Shown here: positions 25,698 through 34,591 of the stretch, in pieces
Layout: every line of letters begins with the position of its first letter
Position numbering within the stretch: the first letter of the stretch is position 1
From: an uncultured Roseburia sp.
Lineage (GTDB): Bacteria > Bacillota > Clostridia > Lachnospirales > Lachnospiraceae
Direction: 5' to 3'
Length of the DNA: 64,000 nt
Assembly (NCBI GenBank): GCA_934317215.1
Contig: CAKREH010000010.1
Span: forward strand, 1-64,000
Notes under the pieces: model-generated
What the model was told of the DNA's origin: nothing
The model's input: only the letters and a program-made list of their open reading frames with translations
Databases searched by the model: none
Made by a program: the position numbers and the translations under genes

Positions 25698-27473
25698 ATG
25701 GTAGATTTTAAAGAAGATGAGAGACTGAATACGCTCAACCATTCCTGTGCACATGTGATGGCACAGGCAGTAAAACATTTATATCCGAACGCAAAGTTCT
25801 GGGTAGGACCTGTTGTAAAAGAAGGATTTTATTATGATATCGATCTTGGCGATACCGCAGTCAATGATGATGTGATCGCAGCGATCGAGAAAGAAATGAA
25901 AAAAGTCTGCAAAGAAGGTAAAAAGATTTACAGACGTGAGATCTCAAAAGCAGAAGCATTAGAGCTGTTCAAAGATGATGAGTATAAGCTTGACTTGATC
26001 GATGGCCTGGAGGATGGAAACATTTCCGTTTACGATCAGGGTGATTTCACAGATCTCTGCCGTGGACCGCATGTCGACAATACCAAGTTATGTAAAAACT
26101 TTAAGCTGATCAAATATTCCGGTGTTTACTGGAAAGGTGATGCAAACAACCATGTCATGCAGCGTATCTACGGTGTATGTTTCCCGACAGCAGAAGAGTT
26201 AGAGGAGCATTTAAAACTCTTAGAGGAAGCGAAAGACCGTGACCATAGAAAGATCGGCAAAGAGATGCATCTGTTCATGTCCGATGATCTGGTTGGACGT
26301 GGACTTCCGATGTTTCTTCCAAAGGGATATACCGTATGGCAGGAGCTTGAAAATTATATCAAAGCAAAAGAGCGCAAACTTGGTTATCTGCATGTTATGA
26401 CACCTTGTGTCGGTACGGTAAATCTGTACAAGACTTCCGGTCACTGGGATCACTACAAAGAGAACATGTTCCCGGCAATGGAAGTTGAGGGAGAGTCTTT
26501 CGTACTCCGTCCAATGAACTGCCCGCATCACATGATGATCTACGCAAACAGAATGCATTCCTATAAAGATCTTCCGATCCGTATCGGTGAGATCGCACAT
26601 GACTTCCGTTTTGAGGCAAGTGGAACTTTAAAGGGTATTGAGAGAGGAAGACATTTCTGCCAGAATGATGCACATTTATTTGTAACACCGGAGCAGATCG
26701 AATCAGAGTTTGCAAAAGTGGTTGAGCTGATCTTTGATACTTACAAAGATTTCAATATCACAGATTACCGCTGTGTACTCTCCTTAAGAGATCCGGAAGA
26801 TAAAGTAAAATATCATGATGATGATGAGATGTGGAACAACGCAGAGAATGCACTCCGCAAAGTACTTGATGATATCGGTATTGAGTATACAGAGGAGATC
26901 GGTGAGGCTGCTTTCTACGGACCGAAACTGGATGTAAACGTAAAACCGGCGATCGGTAATGAGTATACACTTTCCACCTGCCAGTTAGACTTCTGTCTGC
27001 CGGCAAAATTCAATCTGTCCTATATTGACAGTGACGGAACAAAGAAAACGCCGGTCGTCTTACACAGAGCGATCCTTGGTTCCCTTGACCGTTTCATGGC
27101 ATATATTTTAGAGGAGACAAAAGGAAACCTGCCGTTATGGTTAGCTCCGGTTCAGGCTAAGATCCTTCCGGTAAAAAATGAGGATGAGGAACTCAACGCA
27201 TACTCTCATGACTTATACAAATATCTTGATGATAACGGAATCCGTGTTGAGATCGATGAGAGAAACGAGAAACTCGGCTACCGTATCCGTGAAGCACAGA
27301 TGGAGAAAGTGCCGTATCTGTTAGTACTTGGTAAGAACGAAGCAGCTGACGGAACCGTAAGCTACAGACTGCATGGAGAGCAGAATTCCACCACAGTTTC
27401 CAGGGAAGATTTCCTTGCACTGTTAAAAGAGGATATCTGCACAAAGAAGATCAATCCTGCAGCATTAAAATAA
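25698..27473 (+). CDS. thrS: Threonyl-tRNA synthetase, form without TGS domain
   Basis: ATG 25698 with AAAGGAG at 25684-25690; 591 residues against about 640 for the usual enzyme, because the N-terminal TGS domain is absent. It begins directly with the editing domain (NHSCAHVMAQAV, with the HxxxH-type site, and DLCRGPHV). Catalytic zinc ligands appear in MNCPHHM, QNDAHLF and LHRAILGS. The motif 2 region reads RFEASGTLKGIERGRHF. The C-terminal anticodon-binding domain ends the chain. It charges tRNA-Thr, under control of the T-box leader. Confidence 0.96.
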   Translation: MVDFKEDERLNTLNHSCAHVMAQAVKHLYPNAKFWVGPVVKEGFYYDIDLGDTAVNDDVIAAIEKEMKKVCKEGKKIYRREISKAEALELFKDDEYKLDLIDGLEDGNISVYDQGDFTDLCRGPHVDNTKLCKNFKLIKYSGVYWKGDANNHVMQRIYGVCFPTAEELEEHLKLLEEAKDRDHRKIGKEMHLFMSDDLVGRGLPMFLPKGYTVWQELENYIKAKERKLGYLHVMTPCVGTVNLYKTSGHWDHYKENMFPAMEVEGESFVLRPMNCPHHMMIYANRMHSYKDLPIRIGEIAHDFRFEASGTLKGIERGRHFCQNDAHLFVTPEQIESEFAKVVELIFDTYKDFNITDYRCVLSLRDPEDKVKYHDDDEMWNNAENALRKVLDDIGIEYTEEIGEAAFYGPKLDVNVKPAIGNEYTLSTCQLDFCLPAKFNLSYIDSDGTKKTPVVLHRAILGSLDRFMAYILEETKGNLPLWLAPVQAKILPVKNEDEELNAYSHDLYKYLDDNGIRVEIDERNEKLGYRIREAQMEKVPYLLVLGKNEAADGTVSYRLHGEQNSTTVSREDFLALLKEDICTKKINPAALK

Positions 27474-27486
27474 AAAGAAATATGAA

Positions 27487-27522
27487 AATGCGGTGTGTCC
27501 GGCAGGATATGCCGTATTTTTT
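27487..27522 (+). terminator. Intrinsic terminator of thrS
   Basis: AATGCGGTGTGTCC pairs (with several G-U pairs) to GGATATGCCGTATT, ending in TTTTTT. Confidence 0.75.
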
Positions 27523-27525
27523 AAA

Positions 27526-27610
27526 TTCATAGGAAATTACGTCCTATGAATTTAAAAGCCCTCCGGGCAGGATGCGCATCTCGCGGAGCAGAAGTTAGCT
27601 GTAAACAGCA
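27526..27610 (+). repeat. 85-bp dispersed repeat, copy 2
   Basis: Differs from the copy at 11270-11354 at four positions. It begins three bases after the U-tract of the thrS terminator. Beyond its end the two loci diverge completely, which defines the right boundary. Confidence 0.85.
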
Positions 27611-27709
27611 CCGCCAGGGCGCGAAAGAGCCGCAAGCGACTCTTTATTCTCCATGACTGGAATACACCAGACAGGAAACAAAAACCTTACAAATTGTCAA
27701 AGATGTATA

Positions 27710-27738
27710 TTGTAATCAAAATTAAATGATAGTAGAAT
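27710..27738 (+). promoter_or_regulatory. Promoter of the chemoreceptor gene
   Basis: TTGTAA (27710-27715), 17-nt spacer, TAGAAT (27733-27738). No sigma-28-like CCGATA box is seen here. Confidence 0.55.
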
Positions 27739-27797
27739 GATACTAATATAAAATCGGTTATGAGAATAAATCAGAAAGAACAAAGGAGGATATTGAT

Positions 27798-29198
27798 GTG
27801 ACCCTGAGTGGAAAAGTATCATTAAAGGTAAAAATGACGATTCTGATTATTGAGATTTTAATAATCGGATCATATGGAGTAGTTGTCGGAGCTAAAAATA
27901 TGGGTGCTATCCGTAATGATGCAATCGCCAGCATGGAAGAATATGTAAGTGAGGAACATCCGGAATATTCCCAGGAAGAAATACAACAGGAAATGCAGCC
28001 GATATTGCAGAAAATGCAGCAGGAAAAGAAAGCAAAACAGGATCAGTTTTTCTATTTTATGGTTAGTATGTGTATACTCACGGATATATGGGTACTGTAT
28101 CTTACATTCGACATTACATCGGGTGTCAAAAGATCTGCGCTGTTTGCCGAAAAAATGGGACAGGGCGATTTTACGCAGCGTGTGGAGGAAAAATACCTGA
28201 AACGTGAAGATGAGATCGGTATTCTTGCACGCAGCATCCGTAACATTCATCACAATATGAGACATCTGATCGGCTATGTACAGCGCGAAGCGGATACATT
28301 GGATGAAACGGTTGGAACAGCAGAGGCGGCACTGGCAAAACTTGCGGACGAGATCGACAGTGTATCCGGTATCACGCAGGAACTTGCAGCCGGAAATCAG
28401 GAGACCGCAGCAGCTGCACAGGAAGTGAATACGATGTCCGGAGAGATTGAGGAAGCTGCAAAAGGAATTGCAGAGCATGCGCAGGAGGGAAACGGAAAAG
28501 TTGACGAGATCCATACCAGAGCGGCTGATACGAAACAAAAAATCAGTGCAAGCCGTGCAAATATCAGGAAAGTGCATGGGGAAATCAATGAGAGCTTATC
28601 GGAAGCACTGGAAAATGCAAAAGTCGTGGAGCAGATCGGTGTTCTTGCGGAGTCCATCATGGGAATCACTTCGCAGACAAATCTGCTGGCTTTGAATGCA
28701 TCAATTGAAGCCGCAAGAGCCGGAGAGGCGGGAAAAGGATTTGCAGTTGTTGCAGATGAGATCCGTAATCTTGCGGAGCAGTCGGCGAGCACGGTCGGGA
28801 ATATCCAGGAAGTGACAGAGCGTGTCCAGACAGCAGTTGCAAGACTGACCACAGATGCAAAACGTCTGTTAGAGTTTGTGGGAGGAGACGTCACGGAGAG
28901 TTTTGATGATTTTGAAAAAATGGCAGATAATTATAGTGAAGACGCAAACTATGTTGAAGAACTTGTAACGGATTTCAGCGCGGCATCCGAACAGCTTTTA
29001 GCTTCGGTCAGCGGAGTGGTAGCAAACATTCAGGAGGTAACGAAAGCTGCGAATGATGGTGCGGCAAGTACCGGAAGCATTGCAGAGCGTGTTACCAATG
29101 TTGACAGACAGGCAGAAGATATGCGTGTACTGATGAAACAGACGCAGGAAGCATCTTTGATGCTGCGGAAGGACACAAAGAAATTTACGGTTGCATAG
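27798..29198 (+). CDS. Methyl-accepting chemotaxis protein
   Basis: GTG start with AGGAGGA 7 nt upstream; the ATG at 27796 is immediately followed by a stop. The 466-residue protein has a membrane segment at about 12-30, a short, Gln/Glu-rich, probably helical extracytoplasmic stretch of only about 45 residues (32-78), a second membrane segment about 80-100, a HAMP region (about 100-155) and the cytoplasmic signalling domain with the conserved hairpin GITSQTNLLALNASIEAARA. The tiny sensor segment has no recognisable ligand-binding fold, so it may sense through membrane state, a partner protein or its HAMP region. It connects to the flagellar genes further right. Confidence 0.93.
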   Translation: MTLSGKVSLKVKMTILIIEILIIGSYGVVVGAKNMGAIRNDAIASMEEYVSEEHPEYSQEEIQQEMQPILQKMQQEKKAKQDQFFYFMVSMCILTDIWVLYLTFDITSGVKRSALFAEKMGQGDFTQRVEEKYLKREDEIGILARSIRNIHHNMRHLIGYVQREADTLDETVGTAEAALAKLADEIDSVSGITQELAAGNQETAAAAQEVNTMSGEIEEAAKGIAEHAQEGNGKVDEIHTRAADTKQKISASRANIRKVHGEINESLSEALENAKVVEQIGVLAESIMGITSQTNLLALNASIEAARAGEAGKGFAVVADEIRNLAEQSASTVGNIQEVTERVQTAVARLTTDAKRLLEFVGGDVTESFDDFEKMADNYSEDANYVEELVTDFSAASEQLLASVSGVVANIQEVTKAANDGAASTGSIAERVTNVDRQAEDMRVLMKQTQEASLMLRKDTKKFTVA

Positions 29199-29259
29199 AC
29201 AGGATCAATCTATTGTAAAAAATATTTTGAATAAAGTGAAAATTAGGACTGCACCACCA

Positions 29260-29299
29260 TTTACTAATTTTAAAAGTTCAAGTAAAATATAAGTAAAAT
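29260..29299 (+). promoter_or_regulatory. Phased direct repeats upstream of the surface 5'-nucleotidase
   Basis: AAGTAAAAT occurs at 29280-29288 and 29291-29299, exactly 11 bp apart, preceded by TTTACTAAT at 29260. The spacing recalls PhoP-type direct repeats, but the sequence is not a clear match to TTAACA boxes. Confidence 0.4.
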
Positions 29300-29326
29300 T
29301 ATGCTTTGTAAAACAGGGAGACTTAT

Positions 29327-31327
29327 ATGTTACGGGAAAAGATCAAAAATTGGAAAATGGGACTGGCTGCAGTCCTTGTTTTTGTTCTGGTTTTGGGAAT
29401 GACGGGAATATCCGGCAGTGTGAAGGCAGCAGACCAGACGGACTCGAAAACAATAGATATCATGTTCGTGCATGACACACATTCTCATCTGAACAGCTTT
29501 TCAACGGTAGTAGATGAAAAACAGGAAATGATCGGCGGGTTTGCAAGGATTAAGACACTGATCGATGAACAGAAAGAAAAAGCCCCGGATACACTGGTGG
29601 TGGATGGCGGAGATTTTTCCATGGGAACGCTGGTGCAGACCGTTTTTGAGACACAGGCGGCAGAGATTCGGATGTTAGGGGCACTGGGCTGTGAGGCGAC
29701 AACACTTGGCAACCATGAATTTGATTATCGTTCAAAGGGGCTTGCTAAGATGCTTGAAACCGCGGCGGAAAGCGGAGATACCGTGCCGGAGCTTCTTGTC
29801 TGTAATATCAACTGGGATGCCATGGAACAGCAGGGGCTCTCAGAAGGACAGCAGAAGATCCGTGATGCATTTACGGAATATGGTGTGAAAGATTATGTGA
29901 TGGTGCAAAAGGGCGATGTCCGGGTGGCGCTGCTTGGCGTATTCGGAAAAGATGCACTGGCATGTGCACCGACCTGTGAACTGCAGTTTACGGATCCGGT
30001 GGAAGCAGTAAAAAAGACCGTAGCTGAAATTAAGAAAAACGAAGATGCGGATATTATCGTCTGTCTGTCCCATAGTGGAACTTCAGAGGATGAGTCAAAG
30101 TCAGAGGACGAAATTCTTGCAAAAAAAGTGCCGGCTCTGGATGTGATCATCAGTGCACATACGCATACGAAACTGGATGAACCGATCGTACATGGAGATA
30201 CTTATATCGTTTCCGCAGGGGAGTACGGTAAGTATTTAGGTTCATTATCCTTGGAACAAAAAGATGATGACCGCTGGAGCATGAAAGAGTATAAGCTTAC
30301 TCCGATCGAAACGGATATTGCAGAAAATGCTGCCACACAGGAAGAGATCAATTCTTTTATGGCGACGGTGGATAGCGATTATCTGGCACAGTTTGGTTTT
30401 ACAAGGGAACAGGTACTTGCGGAAAATGATGTAGCGTTTGACAGCCTTGAGGATCTACACAGCATCCATACGGAACATAACCTGGGGGACCTTATCGCAG
30501 ATGCCTATGCTTATGCGGTCACAAACAGTACGGATTATAATGGCACTCCTGTGGATGTGGCAATCGCGCCGAGTGGAACGATCCGTGACACCTACACAAA
30601 GGGAAATATTACAGTAGAAGATGTTTTCAATTCATTTTCACTTGGAATCGGTGCAGACGGTGTGCCGGGTTATCCGCTGATCGAGGCATATCTGACAGGA
30701 AAAGAGTTAAAAACCGTGGCAGAGATCGACGCATCCGTGTCGGATCTGATGACATCCGCACGTTTGTATATGTACGGCCTGCAGTTTACTTATAATCCGC
30801 ACCGTATGATCTTAAACCGTGTTACCGACGTGTATCTGCTGGATGCAGATGGCAATCGCAGGGAGTTAGAGGACGATAAACTGTATCGCGTGGTGGCAGA
30901 TCTTTACAGTGGGCAGATGCTGTCTGCGGTGACGAAAACATCGTATGGACTGTTGTCTGTTGTGCCGAAAAAGACAGACGGAACACCGGTTGAAAATTTT
31001 GAAGATGTGATTTTGACAGATAATGGCGGGGAATTAAAGGCATGGACGGCGATCGCACATTATATGGAGTCGTTCCCGGATGAAAATGGAGATGGAATTG
31101 CGGATATTCCACAATATTATGCCGGATTGCATGAAAGAAAAGTGGTAGATGATTCGGCCAATCTCATAAAATTAATAAAAAATCCGAATAAATATGCCGT
31201 CATGATCGCAGGAGTCGTATTGATCGCTATTTTACTGGTTGTTTTGCTGATACGGTTAGTGTTAAAATTAGTAAAATACCAGACAGGAAAAAGACGCAGC
31301 GGAAGTAAAGCAGGAGAAGAACCATGA
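29327..31327 (+). CDS. Cell-surface 5'-nucleotidase with C-terminal membrane anchor
   Basis: A 666-residue protein starting at ATG with AGGGAG upstream. A signal peptide (1-34, ending SVKA) is followed by the metallophosphoesterase domain (MFVHDTHSH, DGGDFSMGT, GNHEFDYR, SHSGTSEDE, SAHTHTKL) and the 5'-nucleotidase C-terminal domain (about 370-600, with the PLIEAYLTGKEL block). A membrane segment at about 624-650 and a short basic tail anchor it to the membrane, with the enzyme outside. It probably hydrolyses extracellular nucleotides or related phosphate esters, complementing the cytoplasmic relative at 23884-25371. The stop overlaps the next ATG (ATGA). Confidence 0.92.
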   Translation: MLREKIKNWKMGLAAVLVFVLVLGMTGISGSVKAADQTDSKTIDIMFVHDTHSHLNSFSTVVDEKQEMIGGFARIKTLIDEQKEKAPDTLVVDGGDFSMGTLVQTVFETQAAEIRMLGALGCEATTLGNHEFDYRSKGLAKMLETAAESGDTVPELLVCNINWDAMEQQGLSEGQQKIRDAFTEYGVKDYVMVQKGDVRVALLGVFGKDALACAPTCELQFTDPVEAVKKTVAEIKKNEDADIIVCLSHSGTSEDESKSEDEILAKKVPALDVIISAHTHTKLDEPIVHGDTYIVSAGEYGKYLGSLSLEQKDDDRWSMKEYKLTPIETDIAENAATQEEINSFMATVDSDYLAQFGFTREQVLAENDVAFDSLEDLHSIHTEHNLGDLIADAYAYAVTNSTDYNGTPVDVAIAPSGTIRDTYTKGNITVEDVFNSFSLGIGADGVPGYPLIEAYLTGKELKTVAEIDASVSDLMTSARLYMYGLQFTYNPHRMILNRVTDVYLLDADGNRRELEDDKLYRVVADLYSGQMLSAVTKTSYGLLSVVPKKTDGTPVENFEDVILTDNGGELKAWTAIAHYMESFPDENGDGIADIPQYYAGLHERKVVDDSANLIKLIKNPNKYAVMIAGVVLIAILLVVLLIRLVLKLVKYQTGKRRSGSKAGEEP

Positions 31328-32103
31328 GCGCGCAGGACAAAACGGAAGAAATTTTAAGACAAATGCATATATTGCTTGCAGGCAGTGAAGCTTATGACAG
31401 TATTGGCAGTAAAATTATCCTTGATAAAAAAAGAATGTTAGAGCTGCTTGCAGAGCTAAATAAGGCCATTTACGCGATGCTGGATGAGTATGAACTGACA
31501 ACGCAGGGCAAGGAGCGTGCAAGACGTGAGGCGGCAAAAATCGGAGAAGATATCTTAAAAGATGCCAGCGGGAAAGCGGAGGATGTGTATGCTGCGTCTG
31601 TTATGTATACCAATGAGGCACTGCGGCATGTACAGGAAATCATGCAGAGGGCAACGGATGCCATGCAGGAGATTTATAAGGATGCCAATGAAAAACTTCA
31701 GAAAGAAAAAGATGTTGTAAGGAGAGACCAGTCAGACCTGAAAGGACATCTGCAGAACCTTGCTGATACGGACAAATATCTGAATCTGATCGAGGATCGT
31801 AACCGTGAGATTGAAAAGGAAAGAGCAAAGGAAAAGGGTGAGGTGAATCCATCTCCTTATTCAGCGGTCAAACCCGAGATTAAGATCAACCAGGAATATT
31901 TTGAAAAGGCAGGAATTCTGCCAGAGAATGAATTGCCAGAAGAAATCCCGGAAGATACGCCGCAGGAAACCACGTCAAAAGCGGAAGTAAATGTAAATGT
32001 CAATCTGGATGCGGAATATTTTCACTGGAAAGAGGGCGAGGAACATGCCGGAGAGAAGAAACCGGAGAAACGTTCTTTTTTCTCCAGACATCATAAAGAG
32101 TAA
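31324..32103 (+). CDS. Coiled-coil protein of unknown function
   Basis: A 259-residue soluble protein whose ATG overlaps the 5'-nucleotidase stop. Residues about 30-175 are almost continuous charged helix with heptad character, similar in style to ATP-synthase b subunit or DivIVA-like scaffolds. The C-terminal third is acidic and Pro-rich (EIPEDTPQETTSK) and ends in a basic, Phe-rich patch (RSFFSRHH). There are no membrane segments. I cannot assign a family; translational coupling to a surface enzyme and a following small membrane protein suggests a cytoplasmic organising partner. Confidence 0.75.
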   Translation: MSAQDKTEEILRQMHILLAGSEAYDSIGSKIILDKKRMLELLAELNKAIYAMLDEYELTTQGKERARREAAKIGEDILKDASGKAEDVYAASVMYTNEALRHVQEIMQRATDAMQEIYKDANEKLQKEKDVVRRDQSDLKGHLQNLADTDKYLNLIEDRNREIEKERAKEKGEVNPSPYSAVKPEIKINQEYFEKAGILPENELPEEIPEDTPQETTSKAEVNVNVNLDAEYFHWKEGEEHAGEKKPEKRSFFSRHHKE

Positions 32104-32115
32104 AAGGGGAATGTG

Positions 32116-32430
32116 ATGTTAGAGAAGCCGGAGGAAAGACAGTTTCATAAAAAATGGGAAAGCCTGTATGTTTTTACTGGACAAAGAAGTGATCTGACAA
32201 CGATGATTTCCATAGCGGTCATAAATCCAATGGTTCTGTATGTATTTATCGGGTATGTGGCAGGAAAAAAGACCAGTCTGCCGATGCTGTATCTTATCAT
32301 TGATGGGGTATTATTCCTGCAGTGGGGATTGTTGGTGAAAAGACGTAAAAGGAAGATGGAGGTGTCAATGCAAAACGGGGACGGGCAGCTGGAGATGATC
32401 AGGGAAAAAATAAATGAACTGGAAAAATAA
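32116..32430 (+). CDS. Small membrane protein, hypothetical
   Basis: 104 residues from ATG 32116 (a GTG directly before it is an equally possible start), with AAGGGGA upstream, 12 bp after the coiled-coil gene. Two membrane segments (about 34-52 and 59-75) are separated by a short GKKTS turn; the C-terminal tail is basic and then helical. No recognisable family. It appears to be the third gene of the 5'-nucleotidase operon. Confidence 0.65.
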   Translation: MLEKPEERQFHKKWESLYVFTGQRSDLTTMISIAVINPMVLYVFIGYVAGKKTSLPMLYLIIDGVLFLQWGLLVKRRKRKMEVSMQNGDGQLEMIREKINELEK

Positions 32431-32442
32431 CAGAGTAATTGA

Positions 32443-32481
32443 TAAACGGGGAGACAGCCTTAATGGCCGTCTCCCTGTTTA
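32443..32481. terminator. Bidirectional terminator between convergent genes
   Basis: AAACGGGGAGACAGCC (32444-32459) pairs with GGCCGTCTCCCTGTTT (32465-32480). It separates the 5'-nucleotidase operon from the LCP gene and includes the LCP stop codon. Confidence 0.75.
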
Positions 32482-33527
32482 TATCCTGTATTTGAGATGA
32501 TCTGCTGGCTGTTTGAAAGAACCGTTGCAGATGGGGTATAATTTTCATCATTAAATAAAAACTGATGTAATTGTGTAACGTTAGAAGCAAGATCACACGG
32601 AATGACAACATCACCGATCTTATCATATCTGTGCGTTGTTTTTTCATATGGAAAACCGGTTGTATCTCCAATGTCATAACTGAAAATTGTTGCTGCGAGA
32701 GCGAGGAGATCCGTATTGGAAAAACTGGTCTGAATGTCCCCAAAAGCTGCGTTGATCAGTTTGTTGAGTGTCAGAATATTGGATTTCTGCGCTTTCTGCA
32801 TCATTGCGGTCAAAACAGTACGCTGGCGTTCGGTTCTGCGGTAGTCATCACCGCCGCCATAACGGATTCTCGCGTAGGCGCATGCCTGTACGCCGTCTAA
32901 GGTGTAAGTTCCGCCGGAGGCAGGTGGTGTGGAATTGTGTCCGGTCAATGCATTCAGCTCCTTCATATAGCCTGTCATCAGGACCGCTTCATCATCCGTG
33001 ATCGTGATGTCGACACCGCCTAACAGATCGACGCATTCAATGATCGCATTAAAATCAACAGTTACATAATCTGTGATGGCAAGATCAAGGTTTGTATTTA
33101 GCATGGAAAGAGCCTGTTCCGGACCGCCTTTTGCGTAGGCTGCATTGCATTTCTGGTAAGTGCCGCCACCGGTATCTAAATAGGAGTCACGGTAGACAGA
33201 TACAAGGTTGATCGTATGTTGTTTTGTATCAATGTTTGCCAGCATGATAACATCGCTGTTTCCTTTAGAAAGGCTGCCGTTGGAACGGTTGTCAAGTCCG
33301 AAGAGAGCGATCGTTTTGTAATGAGCCATCGATTCTTTGGTCTCATCGGAGAGATCGTCGTTGATGGAGACGTCATTCATGTCTAACTTGTTTTTTTCAA
33401 TTTTTGATAATTTTGTTGTGATAAAAAGGGCAATGGCGAGGAGCAGAATGATCACAAACTCCACAACAAGGAGCAGGATTTTTTTCTGCTTTCTGCTTTT
33501 GCCTGCAGTGTGCACATTTTTTTTCAT
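32460..33527 (-). CDS. LytR-CpsA-Psr (LCP) family cell-wall glycopolymer ligase
   Basis: The start is the ATG at 33525-33527, with GGAGGATT upstream; the frame stays open further but without a ribosome binding site. The 355-residue protein has a basic N-terminus, one membrane segment (about 16-37) and an extracytoplasmic LCP domain: TIALFGLDNRS, SDVIMLANIDTKQHTINLVSVYRDSYLD, the acidic active-site residues and DGVQACAYARIRYGGGDDYRRTERQR, with the Arg pair that binds polyprenyl pyrophosphate. LCP enzymes transfer wall teichoic acid or capsule precursors to peptidoglycan. It is divergent from the two-component system. Confidence 0.92.
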   Translation of the reverse strand: MKKNVHTAGKSRKQKKILLLVVEFVIILLLAIALFITTKLSKIEKNKLDMNDVSINDDLSDETKESMAHYKTIALFGLDNRSNGSLSKGNSDVIMLANIDTKQHTINLVSVYRDSYLDTGGGTYQKCNAAYAKGGPEQALSMLNTNLDLAITDYVTVDFNAIIECVDLLGGVDITITDDEAVLMTGYMKELNALTGHNSTPPASGGTYTLDGVQACAYARIRYGGGDDYRRTERQRTVLTAMMQKAQKSNILTLNKLINAAFGDIQTSFSNTDLLALAATIFSYDIGDTTGFPYEKTTHRYDKIGDVVIPCDLASNVTQLHQFLFNDENYTPSATVLSNSQQIISNTGYKQGDGH

Positions 33528-33538
33528 AAGAATCCTCC

Positions 33539-33836
33539 GTTTTGTGCAAAACTTTTCGTCCAGACGAAAAATATGTGGAAAAGCAGCACATTTTTTATTA
33601 TTCAGGTACAAAAGATATCATAAGACGGGAATGGCAGTGATGCAATAAAGTATTTCTTAAATTTGAGATAAATTTCTTAAATTAAGTTAAGAAATGTGGA
33701 AAAACCTGCATATGCAGTGGCGATTTAAAGGAATATTAAGAAATCCGCTCTATAACAATTTAAACTTTCCTGTTAAAATAAATGTAAAATCTGGTGTAAT
33801 ACTTAAGGTAAGACACAAAAATAAATGGAGGAGTTT
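33539..33836. promoter_or_regulatory. Divergent regulatory region with several dyads
   Basis: This gap between the LCP gene and the response regulator contains GTTTTG-TG-CAAAAC (33539-33552) and TTTTCGTC-CA-GACGAAAA (33553-33570) in the LCP leader. Near its middle lies the perfect inverted repeat TTTCTTAA-N6-TTAAGAAA (33673-33694), plus an extra TTTCTTAA at 33653 and an extra TTAAGAAA at 33736. The four copies look like regulator binding half-sites. Clear -35/-10 boxes were not found. Confidence 0.55.
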
Positions 33837-34529
33837 ATGCAGACAATTTTAGTGTGTGATGATGATAAGGAAATCGTGGAAGCGATCGAAATATATTTAC
33901 AGCAGGAAGGATACCATATTTTAAGGGCATATGACGGCGAAGAAGCACTGGAGATTTTAAAAGAAAATGAAGTTCATCTTCTGATCATGGATGTGATGAT
34001 GCCGCGTCTGGACGGAATCCGTGCAACTTTAAAAATTCGCGAGGAGAGCAGCATTCCGATCATTATTTTATCTGCAAAGACGGAGGATGCGGATAAAATT
34101 TTAGGACTTAACATCGGAGCGGACGATTATGTGGAGAAACCGTTTAATCCGCTTGAACTGGTAGCGAGGGTCAAATCACAGTTAAGACGTTATACCCAGC
34201 TTGGAAATGCGGCAGAGAGCAGCGCATCTGTGTATACAGTCGGTGGGTTGTCGATCAATGATGATTTAAAAGAAGTGACCGTGGATGGCGAAGTGGTAAA
34301 GCTGACACCGATCGAGTACAACATACTTTTATTACTGGTCAAAAATCAGGGAAAGGTATTTTCCATTAATCAGATCTATGAGAGCATCTGGAATGAGGAT
34401 GCGATCGGAGCAGACAATACGGTGGCAGTACATATCCGCCACATCCGTGAAAAAATCGAGATCAATCCGAAGGAGCCGCGCTATTTAAAGGTTGTGTGGG
34501 GCGTTGGATATAAGATCGAGAAGAACTGA
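33837..34529 (+). CDS. OmpR-family response regulator
   Basis: I use ATG 33837; the ATG at 33825 overlaps the GGAGGAG that serves as its ribosome binding site. The 230-residue protein has a receiver domain with acidic pocket DDD (8-10), phospho-acceptor Asp52 (LLIMDVMMP), Ser79 and Lys101 (YVEKPF), followed by a winged-helix DNA-binding domain (about 135-230, LTPIEYNILLLL and NTVAVHIRHIREKIE). It pairs with the histidine kinase 62 bp downstream and may bind the TTTCTTAA/TTAAGAAA sites upstream, regulating itself and the divergent LCP gene. Confidence 0.93.
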   Translation: MQTILVCDDDKEIVEAIEIYLQQEGYHILRAYDGEEALEILKENEVHLLIMDVMMPRLDGIRATLKIREESSIPIIILSAKTEDADKILGLNIGADDYVEKPFNPLELVARVKSQLRRYTQLGNAAESSASVYTVGGLSINDDLKEVTVDGEVVKLTPIEYNILLLLVKNQGKVFSINQIYESIWNEDAIGADNTVAVHIRHIREKIEINPKEPRYLKVVWGVGYKIEKN

Positions 34530-34591
34530 TTCGGGGGGATTCCGTACGCCGGCATAAAGGATAATGACCGGCACGGGGATGGAGACTTCAT

